A stretch of DNA of 64,000 nucleotides, from NCBI GenBank assembly GCA_002842205.1, contig PHCI01000003.1, positions 62,001 through 126,000 of the forward strand, given 5' to 3'. Each line of letters begins with the position of its first letter. The first letter of the stretch is position 1. The position numbers were made by a program, and so were the translations under genes. The notes below the pieces were generated by a model. That model had not been told where the DNA came from, did not search any database, and saw only the letters and a list, made by a program, of their open reading frames with translations. Below are positions 40,032-48,839 of the stretch, piece after piece. Source of the stretch: Betaproteobacteria bacterium HGW-Betaproteobacteria-3 (GTDB lineage: Bacteria > Pseudomonadota > Gammaproteobacteria > Burkholderiales > Burkholderiaceae_C).

Positions 40032-41420
40032 TCAATCGTGCAATTCAAGCACCGTCACGTGGTTTTCCGACACGGGCCAGGTCAGTCCCACCAGCTTTTC
40101 GCCGTTGAACTCTGCCGCCACCGTCCGTTGCGTGGCTTGGGGGAGCTTGATTTTTGAGCTGGACACGCCGGCACCGGGCAGCACGCCTGGGGGCGGTGTC
40201 TGGCCGTCGAACTGCATGGCGTCGCGTGCCGGATCAAAGTAGCCGCGTGGCCGCGTGAAGGTCACGAGGGCCTTGGCACTTTGGTCGGCTTCGGCGATGC
40301 GCTCGGCATGCAGATGGATGATGTCACTGGAGCGCGCAAAGGCGCTGCGGTAGATGTGGGTGGTGGCGTAGCCAGGGGCCGACACCACGAACTCGTGGGG
40401 GGTCGTGGGGCCGGCGGCAAACGGCCCCCACAAGCCGTTCGCGTTCACGGTTTGGGTGTGCACGGCGTTGCCCAGGCGCTGGCCCGTTTGCGGGTCGATG
40501 GCAAATACCGTGATGCGCGCACCGGGCAAGGGCAGGTTGTTGGGGTAACTGCCGCTGGCCGGGTCGGTCGGGTTCAGGCCCGAGCCGGTGATCTTGCCGT
40601 TGAGCGTGATCGTGCTTTCGGGCGTGACGGCCGTGGTGGCGGGCGCCCGGCCGGTGATGAATTGGAAGGCGGCGGCGAAGGCGGCCGGCGAAAACGCGGT
40701 TTCGCGGTGGTCAATGCGCGGGATGACGACGTTGGTGGCGCCCCTGAGTTCAGGGCCGGCATTCGTCACGAAGGTTGGAGAGCCTTTCATGCCAATCCAC
40801 CGACCGTCGGGTTGTGCGAACTTGTCGTTGTTGTCCGAGCGGATCGTCATCCATCGGACCGGGCCGGTGACTTCATCGCCCGCGGCATTTTTGGGGGCGT
40901 TCAAGCCCGTGAGGAAGGGGCCGGTACCGGAGAATTCATTGCCCTCGCGAAACCCCGGAATGGCCCAGACGCCATGGTTGGGCGTGCCGCCCAGGATGGC
41001 GTGGCTGACCTTGGTGGCCCCGCCGCCGTTCTGGAGGTAGTTGCGCACCGCGTTGCCGCCGCGCGAATTGGCCATCAGCACCACCTGGCGGGCGCCGGTG
41101 CGCTGCAGCACCTGGTCCACCTCGGTCTTGAGAAAAGCCATGTGTTCTGCCGTGGACGTGCGGCCGGCTTCGGGCTTGCTGTCGTCCGCCCGCGCCAGCG
41201 GGTAGGGCACGTCAATCGCATGCAGCCGTTCGCGCGGCCAGCCATTGGACTCAAAACGCCAGATCGTGGTGTGCCACAGCGCAGCCGTGTCACCGTTGCC
41301 GTGCACGAAGACCACCGGGGGCATCTCCTGCAGGGATGGGCGGGTGGCGCAGCCCGTCAGGAGGAGCAGGCTGGCGGCTGCGCCAAGCCACAGGCGGCGG
41401 GTGAAGCGAGGCAGGGACAT
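40032..41420 (-). CDS. Lipoprotein alpha/beta hydrolase (lipase-like)
   Basis: 462-residue lipoprotein. The lipobox LLLTGC sets Cys24 as the lipidated residue. The hydrolase domain has the oxyanion segment VFVHGNGD (37-44) and nucleophile Ser119 in MANSRGG, so Ala replaces the first Gly of GxSxG. A PxxHGVW segment and a late acidic/histidine pair are plausible triad members (IDHRETAFSP). The last 180 residues include a carboxypeptidase-regulatory-like beta domain (GARITVFAIDPQTGQRLG). The substrate may be an ester or polyester. The frame is open upstream into the next gene, but the lipobox fixes the start. Confidence 0.82.
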   Translation of the reverse strand: MSLPRFTRRLWLGAAASLLLLTGCATRPSLQEMPPVVFVHGNGDTAALWHTTIWRFESNGWPRERLHAIDVPYPLARADDSKPEAGRTSTAEHMAFLKTEVDQVLQRTGARQVVLMANSRGGNAVRNYLQNGGGATKVSHAILGGTPNHGVWAIPGFREGNEFSGTGPFLTGLNAPKNAAGDEVTGPVRWMTIRSDNNDKFAQPDGRWIGMKGSPTFVTNAGPELRGATNVVIPRIDHRETAFSPAAFAAAFQFITGRAPATTAVTPESTITLNGKITGSGLNPTDPASGSYPNNLPLPGARITVFAIDPQTGQRLGNAVHTQTVNANGLWGPFAAGPTTPHEFVVSAPGYATTHIYRSAFARSSDIIHLHAERIAEADQSAKALVTFTRPRGYFDPARDAMQFDGQTPPPGVLPGAGVSSSKIKLPQATQRTVAAEFNGEKLVGLTWPVSENHVTVLELHD

Positions 41421-41427
41421 GGCAATT

Positions 41428-41475
41428 CCTTGATAAAAAGTGGCGCTACCCCTCGTGGGTTGGTCTTTCTTAGCT
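41428..41475 (-). repeat. Dispersed AT-containing repeat, copy 7
   Basis: On the minus strand: TAGCTAAGAAAGACCAACCC, then ACGAGGGGTAGCGCCACTTT. It lies in the 89-base gap between an acyl-CoA dehydrogenase and the lipoprotein hydrolase, both leftward. Confidence 0.75.
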
Positions 41476-41509
41476 ACATATAAAGTAGCAATCAGGGTCC
41501 AGTCAGGCT

Positions 41510-42625
41510 TCAGGCGAACACGCCTGCGGTGTCCTGCATGCGGGCGGAAACCTCGCCCAGGTGGTGCAGGGTGTCGCCATAGGTCATTTCCAGCTGCGTG
41601 AGCTTGCGGAAGTAATGGCTCGCGATGTATTCGTCGGTCACCGCGATGCCGCCGTGCAGCTGCACCGACTGCTGACTCACGTAGCGCATGGCCTGGCCCA
41701 ACTGCACCTTGGCACGCGCCAGGGCGCGGCGGCGCTCGTCGGCCGGGGCGTTGAGCTTGAGGCTGGCGTAATAGCTCATGGAGCGGGCCAGCTCCAGTTG
41801 CATCTTCATGTCGGCCACGCGGTGGCGCAGCGCCTGGAAGCTGGCAATGGCCACGCCAAACTGCTTGCGGGTGTTCATGTATTCGACGGTGATGGCCAGG
41901 GTTTTGTCCAGCACGCCCACGGCTTCGGCACAGGTGGCGGCGACGCCGATGTCCACCGCGTGTTCCAGGGCGGTCTGGCCGTCCAGGGTGACGAGCTGGG
42001 CCGCAGCGTCCTGGAAGTGGACTTCGGCCGCGCGTCCGCCATCGATCGTGTTGTAGCCGCTGGCGCGCACGCCCGCAGCGCTGCGCGCGACCAGGAACAG
42101 GGCCAGCTTGCCGCCCGCCGTGGCGGGAACCAGGTAGGCTTCGGCCTGGTCGCCCACGGGCACGACGCTCTTGGTGCCGGTGACGCTCCAGTGGGCGCCC
42201 GACGGCGTGGCCACGGTTTCGCACACGTCGAGCCGGTAGCGGGCCTTGCGCTCCTGGTGCGCGAGCACCACCAGCGCCTCGCCCGACGCCAGCTGCGGCA
42301 ACCAGGCCGCCTGGACGTCGGCCGGGGCATAGCCGGCCAGCACGGCACCGGCGATCAGGGTTTGCGCCAGCGGCTCGAGCACGATGCCGCGGCCCAGTTC
42401 TTCCATGACCACCATGCCCTCGACCGGCCCCATGCCGAGGCCACCGCTGGCTTCGGGGATGTACAGTCCGCCCAGGCCGAGCGCCATCAGCTCGCCCCAG
42501 GCCTCGCGCGAGAAGCCTCCGGCCTTTTCAATGCCGCGGCGGCGCTCAAAGTCGTAGCCCTTGTCGACCCATTTGCGAACGGCGTCGCGCAGTTGTTCCT
42601 GGTCGTCGGTGAAATCAAAATCCAT
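41510..42625 (-). CDS. Acyl-CoA dehydrogenase family protein, short subunit
   Basis: 371-residue flavoprotein of the acyl-CoA dehydrogenase family: helical N-terminal domain starting MDFDFTDDQEQLRDAV, central beta domain, and C-terminal domain with YMNTRKQFGVAIASFQALRH and QLHGGIAVTDEY. It is paired with a longer family member upstream, like the PimD/PimC pair for pimeloyl-CoA or heterotetrameric steroid dehydrogenases. Such pairs function together. No other beta-oxidation genes are near, so the substrate is unknown. Confidence 0.88.
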   Translation of the reverse strand: MDFDFTDDQEQLRDAVRKWVDKGYDFERRRGIEKAGGFSREAWGELMALGLGGLYIPEASGGLGMGPVEGMVVMEELGRGIVLEPLAQTLIAGAVLAGYAPADVQAAWLPQLASGEALVVLAHQERKARYRLDVCETVATPSGAHWSVTGTKSVVPVGDQAEAYLVPATAGGKLALFLVARSAAGVRASGYNTIDGGRAAEVHFQDAAAQLVTLDGQTALEHAVDIGVAATCAEAVGVLDKTLAITVEYMNTRKQFGVAIASFQALRHRVADMKMQLELARSMSYYASLKLNAPADERRRALARAKVQLGQAMRYVSQQSVQLHGGIAVTDEYIASHYFRKLTQLEMTYGDTLHHLGEVSARMQDTAGVFA

Positions 42626-42670
42626 GTCAGTCTCCGGTGGTTCCCTTTGCCCAGCGCCTGTCGACGGGCT

Positions 42671-43873
42671 TCAGCCCAGAACGGTCTGGGCCACGATGTT
42701 GCGTTGCACCTCGTTGCTGCCACCGTAAATCGTGGTTTTGCGCAGGTTGAAGTAAGTGGCCGCCAACGGGGCATTGCCCGGCACGCCGCCAGGGAAGTCG
42801 CCCTGCCAGCCGGCTTCCATGGCTTCCTTGATGAACGGCAGGCTGTAGGGGCCGGCGGCCAGCATCATGAGTTCGCTGTAGCGCTGCTGGATCTCGCTGC
42901 CGCGAATCTTGAGCAGGCCGGCGATGTCGAGCGAGTTCTTGCCCGACTTCTCGGCCGACAGCACGCGCAGCACCAGCATTTCCAGCGCCACCACGTCCAC
43001 TTCGAGCTGGGCGATTTCGTCGCGGAAGCGACCGGCCGCAGGGCCGTCCACAGCCGGGTCATACACGCCTTCGGCCTTGGCGATGCGTTTGAGGCGCTCG
43101 AGTTCGCGTTTGGCGCGGTTCACGTCGGCGATGTTGGTGCGCTCGTGGCTCAGCAAGTGCTTGGCGTAGGTCCAGCCCTTGTTCTCTTCGCCGATCAGGT
43201 TTGCAGCCGGTACTTCGACGTTGTCAAACCAGACCTCGTTCACCTCGTGGCCGCCGTCGAGCATGATGATCGGGCGCACCGTGATGCCGGGCGACTTCAT
43301 GTCGATCAGCAGGAAGGAGATGCCGGTCTGCGGCTTGCCCTCGGTGCCGGTGCGCACCAGGCAGAAGATCCATTCGCCGTACTGGCCCAGTGTGGTCCAG
43401 GTTTTCTGGCCGTTGACGATGTACTGGTCGCCCTGACGCACAGCACGGGTCTTGAGGCTGGCCAGGTCCGAGCCCGAGCCCGGTTCGCTGTAGCCCTGGC
43501 TCCACCAGACTTCGCCGCTGGCGATGCCGGGCAGAAAGCGCTTTTGTTGTTCGGGCGAGCCAAAGGCCATGATCACCGGGGCCACCATCACCGGCCCGAA
43601 CGGCACGACGCGCGGGGCACCGGCCAGCGCGCATTCTTCTTCAAACAGGTGTTTTTGCACCGCGTTCCAGCCCGGGCCGCCAAATTCCTTGGGCCAGCCG
43701 TGGCCCAGCCAGCCCTTTTTGCCCAGGATTCTGGCCCAGCGCTGCATGTCGTCACGCGTGAGGTGCAGGGCGTTGTGCACCTTGTGGGAAATGTCCTTGG
43801 GCAGGTTCTCGGCCACCCAGGCGCGAATGTCTTCCCGGAACTTCTGTTCTTCGGGGGTGAAAGCCAGATCCAT
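42671..43873 (-). CDS. Acyl-CoA dehydrogenase family protein, long subunit
   Basis: 400-residue flavoprotein with N-terminal MDLAFTPEEQKFREDIRAW, the FAD/substrate region GYSEPGSGSDLASLKTRAV and WTTLGQYGEW, and the C-terminal YGGSNEVQRNIVAQTVLG. It is the large partner of the following gene (45-base gap). Together they resemble PimC/PimD-type heteromeric dehydrogenases. The start at 43873 begins at the conserved residues; the longer frame to 43906 adds MPCTPNFGETA, which looks spurious. Confidence 0.9.
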   Translation of the reverse strand: MDLAFTPEEQKFREDIRAWVAENLPKDISHKVHNALHLTRDDMQRWARILGKKGWLGHGWPKEFGGPGWNAVQKHLFEEECALAGAPRVVPFGPVMVAPVIMAFGSPEQQKRFLPGIASGEVWWSQGYSEPGSGSDLASLKTRAVRQGDQYIVNGQKTWTTLGQYGEWIFCLVRTGTEGKPQTGISFLLIDMKSPGITVRPIIMLDGGHEVNEVWFDNVEVPAANLIGEENKGWTYAKHLLSHERTNIADVNRAKRELERLKRIAKAEGVYDPAVDGPAAGRFRDEIAQLEVDVVALEMLVLRVLSAEKSGKNSLDIAGLLKIRGSEIQQRYSELMMLAAGPYSLPFIKEAMEAGWQGDFPGGVPGNAPLAATYFNLRKTTIYGGSNEVQRNIVAQTVLG

Positions 43874-43973
43874 AGCGGTCTCTCCAAAATTCGGGGTACA
43901 GGGCACCCTGGCGCCCGCAACGGCCGGGCCGTGGGTTCAGGTGGCTGAGCCTTGCAGTTTATGCACGGTCGTT

Positions 43974-44657
43974 CTATTTTGACTGTCCGGGCGGCGACAA
44001 GCCGAGTTCGGAGCATAGCTTTTGCACTGTTTCGCGCAGTTGCGCCAGCTCGTTTTCCAGTGTGCTGACGCGGCTTTGCAGGTTGCCGAGTTCGCCCAGC
44101 GAAACATCGCTACGGGCGGGTGCCGCAAGCGCGCCCACCGCGCCCAGCGCGACCTCGCCACACAGAAGATGCGCCCAACGCTGTTCGCGGGCGCCGGGGG
44201 CGCGCGGCAGCCGGGTGACCAGCGCGCCGCCTTTGTCCGTGGACCGGTCCTGCAGCTCTTCCAGGAACGCCTCGACCGAGGAGATGTCGGCAAAGCGGTG
44301 CCAGCGTTCGGTGCTGATGCGCAGCTCGCCCGAGGTCTGGGGGCCGCGCAGCATCAGCAGGCCCAGGATCGCGGCCGACTGCTCGGGCACACCCAGCACG
44401 CGCTGGAAGTTGTGCTCGTACCGCACGACGCGGCTGCCGCTGGCCTCCAGCACCAGATGCAACAACTTGAGCGAATCGAGCGCGGCCTGGGCCTGCGCGT
44501 CGGTGACTTCCATGATCGGGTCGCGGCTGGTTTTCTGGTTGCAACCCAGGACCAGCGAGTTCAGCGTCAGCGGGTAGCTGTCGGGCACGGTGCGTGCCTT
44601 TTCCATCAGCGTGCCGAGCACGCGGGCTTCCAGGGGGGAGAGGGGGCGAAGGGACAT
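43974..44657 (-). CDS. YceH family protein (DUF480)
   Basis: 227-residue cytoplasmic protein. The N-terminal DUF480 double winged-helix begins [20 protein letters not shown] and contains [16 protein letters not shown] and [15 protein letters not shown]. The last 40 residues are a predicted coiled coil ([20 protein letters not shown]). Function is unknown. Divergent from purN with 37 bases between starts. Confidence 0.88.
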   Translation of the reverse strand: MSLRPLSPLEARVLGTLMEKARTVPDSYPLTLNSLVLGCNQKTSRDPIMEVTDAQAQAALDSLKLLHLVLEASGSRVVRYEHNFQRVLGVPEQSAAILGLLMLRGPQTSGELRISTERWHRFADISSVEAFLEELQDRSTDKGGALVTRLPRAPGAREQRWAHLLCGEVALGAVGALAAPARSDVSLGELGNLQSRVSTLENELAQLRETVQKLCSELGLSPPGQSK

Positions 44658-44694
44658 GAGTGTGGCGCACAAGGGCGGGCGATAATTTCAGACC

Positions 44695-45300
44695 ATGAAG
44701 AATATTGTGATTTTGATCTCTGGCGGCGGCTCCAACATGGTGGCCCTCGTCGAGGCCGCGCAGCAGCAGGACTGGCCAGCGCGTTTTGGCGCCCGGGTGG
44801 CCGCCGTGATCAGCAATCGGCCCGGCGCGGGCGGGCTGGAGCGCGCCCGTGCACTGGGCGTGCCCACTGCGGTGGTCGATCACACCACGTTTGCCGGGCG
44901 CGAGGCGTTTGACGCTGCGCTGGCCACCGAGATCGACCGCCACGACCCCCACGGACAACCGGCGCTGCTGGTGCTGGCGGGTTTCATGCGCATCCTCACA
45001 CCGGGGTTTGTGCAGCGCTATGAAGGACGCATGGTCAACATCCACCCGTCATTGCTGCCCGCGTTTCCGGGCCTGCACACCCACCAGCGCGCCATCGACG
45101 CCGGTTGCACTGTGCACGGCGCCACGGTCCACCGCGTGACCGCCGAGCTGGACCACGGCCCCATCCTCGCGCAGGCTGCGGTGCCCGTGCTGCCCGGCGA
45201 TACCGCCGACACGCTGGCGCAGCGGGTGCTGGCGCAGGAACACCGGCTCTATCCCAAAGCCGTGGCGCAACTGCTGGCGCAGCGGGCAGGCGCTGGCTGA
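44695..45300 (+). CDS. purN: Phosphoribosylglycinamide formyltransferase
   Basis: 201-residue enzyme of de novo purine synthesis that formylates GAR using 10-formyl-THF. Catalytic residues are visible: Asn115 and His117 (MVNIHPSLLPAFPG) and Asp153 (AELDHGPILAQ); the phosphate loop is ISGGGSNM near residue 8. The stop codon lies in the first of three tandem copies of a 10-base repeat, so slippage there could change the C-terminus. Confidence 0.96.
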   Translation: MKNIVILISGGGSNMVALVEAAQQQDWPARFGARVAAVISNRPGAGGLERARALGVPTAVVDHTTFAGREAFDAALATEIDRHDPHGQPALLVLAGFMRILTPGFVQRYEGRMVNIHPSLLPAFPGLHTHQRAIDAGCTVHGATVHRVTAELDHGPILAQAAVPVLPGDTADTLAQRVLAQEHRLYPKAVAQLLAQRAGAG

Positions 45301-45321
45301 TGCTGGCTGATGCTGGCTGAT
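45292..45321 (+). repeat. Three tandem copies of a 10-base repeat at the purN stop
   Basis: GCTGGCTGAT three times without mismatch. The TGA stop of purN is in the first copy. Confidence 0.95.
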
Positions 45322-45359
45322 GTGTCCCGGCTTCAGGGGTTCAGTTGCTATTGTTGCAA

Positions 45360-45410
45360 TAGCTAAGAATGACCATTTGACGGGGGCTAAGTGCCATTTT
45401 TGTTCGAAAT
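45360..45410 (+). repeat. Dispersed AT-containing repeat, copy 8
   Basis: TAGCTAAGAATGACCATTTG, then ACGGGGGCTAAGTGCCATTT. One of the best-preserved copies. Read on the minus strand it supplies the last codons and the stop codon of the DUF1653 gene. Confidence 0.9.
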
Positions 45411-45647
45411 TTCATCGAGCACCGGCGTGAACCGTGGCTGCTGGCGACCGTCCACCCAGACCGCCTCGTTGAACATCACTGCGGGGCGAACCCACAGGCC
45501 GCGTTCTCCGTACAGCGCGCGGTACACCGTCATCGGCGCCAGCGTCTCGCTGTGCCGGGCGGTGCCGATCACTTCGTACAGCCCGCCTTTGTAGTGCCGG
45601 TACAGGCCGGGCGGGGTTTCCATCAGCGTGGGCAGGGGCTCGGACAT
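45387..45647 (-). CDS. DUF1653 domain protein
   Basis: 86-residue small protein with the DUF1653 core: PPGLYRHYKGGLYEVIGTAR, then TLAPMTVYRALYGERGLWVR. The function of this family is unknown. The start at 45647 is one of two nearby ATGs (the other at 45623 is closer to the conserved core). The final residues SNKNGT and the stop come from a dispersed repeat. Divergent from the methyltransferase gene. Confidence 0.85.
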   Translation of the reverse strand: MSEPLPTLMETPPGLYRHYKGGLYEVIGTARHSETLAPMTVYRALYGERGLWVRPAVMFNEAVWVDGRQQPRFTPVLDEISNKNGT

Positions 45648-45703
45648 GGTGCAGTGGGGTGGTTGGCAACCGGCGATGGGGCCGCAATGGGACAATCCGG
45701 CCC

Positions 45704-47053
45704 ATGCATCCTAAAGCCCTGATCGACGCCTGCGCTGAACTCGTCAAATTGACCCTGCGGTTTGAGCACCCTGCCGATGCGGTCGTCGCCCGCTTTTTCC
45801 GCGAGAACCGCGGCTTTGGCCCGCGCGAACGGGCCACGCTGGCCGAGACGGTTTTCACCGTGCTGCGCAAGAAGCTCCTGTTTGACCACCTCGCTCCCTC
45901 GGGCAGTGGCCCCAAGGAGCGGCGCCTGGCCATCCTCGGTTTCGCACACAGCCAGGACGCGCAAGCGCAGCGCATTGCGGGCAAAGGCGGCAAAGCGGGC
46001 ACAGACCCCCAAAACGCCGGGCACGGGCCGCGGGATTTCCTGAAAAGTGCTTTGAACGACTCCGAAATCGCCTGGCTCGACGCGTGCGACCGCGTCCAGA
46101 CAGCCGACTTGCTGGAGCGCCATCGCCACAATCTGCCCGAATGGATGGTGCAGCCGCTCAAGGACCAGTTGGGCGACGGTTTCTGGCCACTGGTCGATGC
46201 CCTGGCCCAGACCGCGCCGCTGGACTTGCGCGTCAATGCACTCACCGACAAACGCGACGACGTGCAAAAAGAATTGAAGCTCGCGGGCATGCCGGCCCGA
46301 CCAACACCGTACTCGCCCTGGGGCCTGCGGCTTCAGACCAAGCCCGATCTTGCCAGGCTTGACGCCTTTGCCCGTGGCGCCGTCGAGGTGCAGGACGAAG
46401 GCTCGCAACTGCTGGCCCTGCTGCTCGACGCCAAGCGCGGCGAGATGGTGGTCGATTTTTGTGCCGGCGCGGGCGGCAAGACACTGGCCATCGGCGCGAC
46501 CATGCGCAACACCGGACGGTTGTATGCGTTTGACACCTCAGCCCACCGGCTGGACGCGCTCAAGCCGCGGCTGGCGCGCAGCAAGCTCTCCAACGTCCAC
46601 CCCGCGGCCATTGCGCACGAACGTGACGACCGCGTCAAGCGCCTGGCCGGCAAGATCGACCGGGTGCTGGTGGACGCGCCGTGCTCGGGACTGGGCACGC
46701 TGCGCCGTAACCCCGACCTCAAATGGCGCCAGACCCCGGCCACCGTGGCCGACTACACGGTGAAGCAAACGGCCATCCTGGCCAGCGCCTCGCGCCTGCT
46801 CAAGTCCGGCGGGCGCCTGGTGTACGCCACCTGCAGTCTGTTGCCCGCCGAAAACGAAGACATCGCCCTTGCCTTCACGGAGGCGCACAAGGATTTCGTT
46901 CCCCTTGAAATCGGTACGCTGCTCACCCAACTGAAGGTGACGGAGGCGGATGCGCTGGTCAGCGGGCCGGTTTCGGGGCGTGAATACCTGCGCCTCTGGC
47001 CGCATCGACATGCCACTGACGGTTTTTTTGCGGCCGTTTGGGAGAAAAAGTAA
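45704..47053 (+). CDS. RsmB/NOP-family RNA m5C methyltransferase
   Basis: 449-residue SAM-dependent methyltransferase. It has an N-terminal NusB-like helical region (about 1-150), the SAM loop DFCAGAGGKT (251-260), catalytic motif APCSGLGTLRRNPD with Cys327, and ATCSLLPAENE with Cys377, the two cysteines expected for the m5C mechanism. The target is probably rRNA. The ATG at 45704 is close to the conserved N-terminus. I leave the symbol empty because a separate rsmB could exist elsewhere. Confidence 0.9.
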   Translation: MHPKALIDACAELVKLTLRFEHPADAVVARFFRENRGFGPRERATLAETVFTVLRKKLLFDHLAPSGSGPKERRLAILGFAHSQDAQAQRIAGKGGKAGTDPQNAGHGPRDFLKSALNDSEIAWLDACDRVQTADLLERHRHNLPEWMVQPLKDQLGDGFWPLVDALAQTAPLDLRVNALTDKRDDVQKELKLAGMPARPTPYSPWGLRLQTKPDLARLDAFARGAVEVQDEGSQLLALLLDAKRGEMVVDFCAGAGGKTLAIGATMRNTGRLYAFDTSAHRLDALKPRLARSKLSNVHPAAIAHERDDRVKRLAGKIDRVLVDAPCSGLGTLRRNPDLKWRQTPATVADYTVKQTAILASASRLLKSGGRLVYATCSLLPAENEDIALAFTEAHKDFVPLEIGTLLTQLKVTEADALVSGPVSGREYLRLWPHRHATDGFFAAVWEKK

Positions 47054-47067
47054 TTTTAAATAACTAC

Positions 47068-47090
47068 TTTTCGGAGCAATTCTCCGAAAA
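47068..47090. promoter_or_regulatory. Inverted repeat upstream of the desaturase gene
   Basis: TTTTCGGAG and CTCCGAAAA flank a CAATT loop with perfect pairing. It follows the methyltransferase stop by 15 bases and precedes the desaturase start by 94. It could end transcription or be a repressor operator; no T-run follows on the plus strand. Confidence 0.6.
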
Positions 47091-47184
47091 TCATCCCTAA
47101 AAGCTTTGCGAAACGTAAAATGCCGGGTTACCCGAAGCAGCGCTGGGCAACCGCACTGGCTTCCTATCGATCAAGGACTTTGAA

Positions 47185-48402
47185 ATGATGTTGTTACCCG
47201 ATTGGGGCATTTTGAACGCGGCGGTGGACTGGCTGGCCAACGGCCTGTGGAACCTCACGTGGTGGCAGATGGTGCTGTACACGCTCGTGACCACGCACAT
47301 CACCATTGCCAGCGTGACGATTTTCCTGCACCGCCACCAGGCGCACCGTGCCCTGGACCTGCACGCCATTCCGTCGCACTTCTTCCGCTTCTGGCTCTGG
47401 ATCGGCACCGGGCAGGTGACCAAGGAATGGGTCGCCGTGCACCGCAAGCACCACGCCAAATGCGAAACTGCCGAAGATCCGCACAGCCCGCAGACGCGTG
47501 GCATCGAAACGGTGTTCTGGAAGGGCGCCGAGTTGTACCGCACGGAAGCACGGCGCAAGGACACCTGCGACAAATACGGCCACAACACGCCGGACGACTG
47601 GATCGAGCGCAACCTGTACACCCGCTTCAGCTGGCAGGGCGTGGGCCTGATGCTGATCCTGAACGTGGCCCTGTTTGGCGCTGCTGGCCTGGCCGTCTGG
47701 GCCGTGCAGATGGTCTGGATCCCCGTCACCGCCGCCGGCATCATCAACGGTATCGGCCACTACTGGGGCTACCGCAACTTCGAGGCGCCGGACGCCAGCA
47801 CCAATGTGTCGCCCTGGGGCATCATCATCGGTGGCGAAGAGCTGCACAACAACCACCATACCTACCCGACCTCGGCCAAGTTTTCCGTCAAGCCTTATGA
47901 GTTCGACATTGGCTGGCTGTACATCCAGGCGATGCAGGCGGTGGGGTTGGCCAAGGTCAAGAAAACACCACCCCGATTGCAGTTGGGCAGCATTCAACCG
48001 GTGGCCGACGAGAAAACGCTTGAGGCCTTGATCGCCCACCGCTACGAAGTCATGGCCGGGTATGCGCAGCACGTGCGCCAGGCTTGCCGCGACGAGATCG
48101 CTGCCCTGAAGGCGCGACGGGCTGATCTGTCGGTGCTTCAGTCGGCCAAGCGCTGGTTGCATCGTGATGCCGACCGCGTGCCGGCGTCGGCCCAGCCCAA
48201 GTTGGCACAGGCCCGTGCGGCCCACCCGGTGCTCGACAAGATGGTCGTCATGCGCGAAGAGTTGCGCCAGATGTGGCTCAGCCGTTCGCATTCACGCGAG
48301 CAGCTCGCTGCCGATCTGCAGGCCTGGTGCCGCCGGGCCGAAGACAGCGGGATTGCCGCATTGCGCGAATTCTCCATGAATCTTCGCGCGGCGCGCGTCT
48401 GA
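47185..48402 (+). CDS. Acyl-CoA desaturase (delta-9 type) with C-terminal extension
   Basis: 405-residue membrane di-iron desaturase that introduces a double bond in saturated acyl chains. The three histidine boxes are HRHQAH (49-54), HRKHH (86-90) and HNNHH (221-225), plus the NGIGH histidine at 192. Helices near 25-45, 62-80 and 152-190 fit the family. Residues about 275-405 form an extra, soluble, strongly helical and basic region that delta-9 desaturases of other phyla lack. Two ATGs are adjacent (47185, 47188). A terminator follows. Confidence 0.92.
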   Translation: MMLLPDWGILNAAVDWLANGLWNLTWWQMVLYTLVTTHITIASVTIFLHRHQAHRALDLHAIPSHFFRFWLWIGTGQVTKEWVAVHRKHHAKCETAEDPHSPQTRGIETVFWKGAELYRTEARRKDTCDKYGHNTPDDWIERNLYTRFSWQGVGLMLILNVALFGAAGLAVWAVQMVWIPVTAAGIINGIGHYWGYRNFEAPDASTNVSPWGIIIGGEELHNNHHTYPTSAKFSVKPYEFDIGWLYIQAMQAVGLAKVKKTPPRLQLGSIQPVADEKTLEALIAHRYEVMAGYAQHVRQACRDEIAALKARRADLSVLQSAKRWLHRDADRVPASAQPKLAQARAAHPVLDKMVVMREELRQMWLSRSHSREQLAADLQAWCRRAEDSGIAALREFSMNLRAARV

Positions 48403-48481
48403 TCGATCCCGGACTCCATCCGGCATTGCGCCGGATTCGTCAAGTCGGCCACCGCAAAATCGGCTGAAAAGCCTTCCGTCC

Positions 48482-48517
48482 AACGCCCCGTGTCTCGCAA
48501 CCGGGGCGTTTTATTTT
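48482..48517 (+). terminator. Rho-independent terminator after the desaturase gene
   Basis: Stem AACGCCCCG/CGGGGCGTT with an 11-base loop, followed by TTATTTT. It lies 79 bases after the stop codon. Confidence 0.9.
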
Positions 48518-48564
48518 GGGCGAACGGTGTGCACACTTGCGGCACACGATCGACGTCTGGACCT

Positions 48565-48630
48565 GCAGGCAGGCAGGCAGGCAGGCAGGCCGTGGCGTGG
48601 CGTGGCGTGGCGTGGCGTGGCGTGGCGTGC
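48565..48630. repeat. Compound microsatellite: GCAG x6 then CGTGG x7
   Basis: Six perfect GCAG units (48565-48588) run directly into seven perfect CGTGG units (48591-48625), plus a final CGTGC. Non-coding as far as I can tell. Confidence 0.95.
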
Positions 48631-48839
48631 GTTGTGGCCGTGCCTCCCAAGCGGGCGGCCTGCACCCATCGCAGGTGGCGGCGCAGCCGTTCAAATGCGC
48701 TTTACCCGTGTTTGGCCTACGCGACGGCAGCCTTGCGCCGTGCCGCGGGCCATGCAAACGCCGCGACAGTCATCTCACTACCGCTCTGGGGAAGTTTTCT
48801 GCGCGTCGCTTGCGTGCGCAAGACGCCCTCTCCAAGAAA

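Noticed and set aside
48591-48625. CGTGG tandem units considered as a CRISPR-like array
   Set aside because: Five-base units with no spacers and no cas genes; it is a microsatellite.
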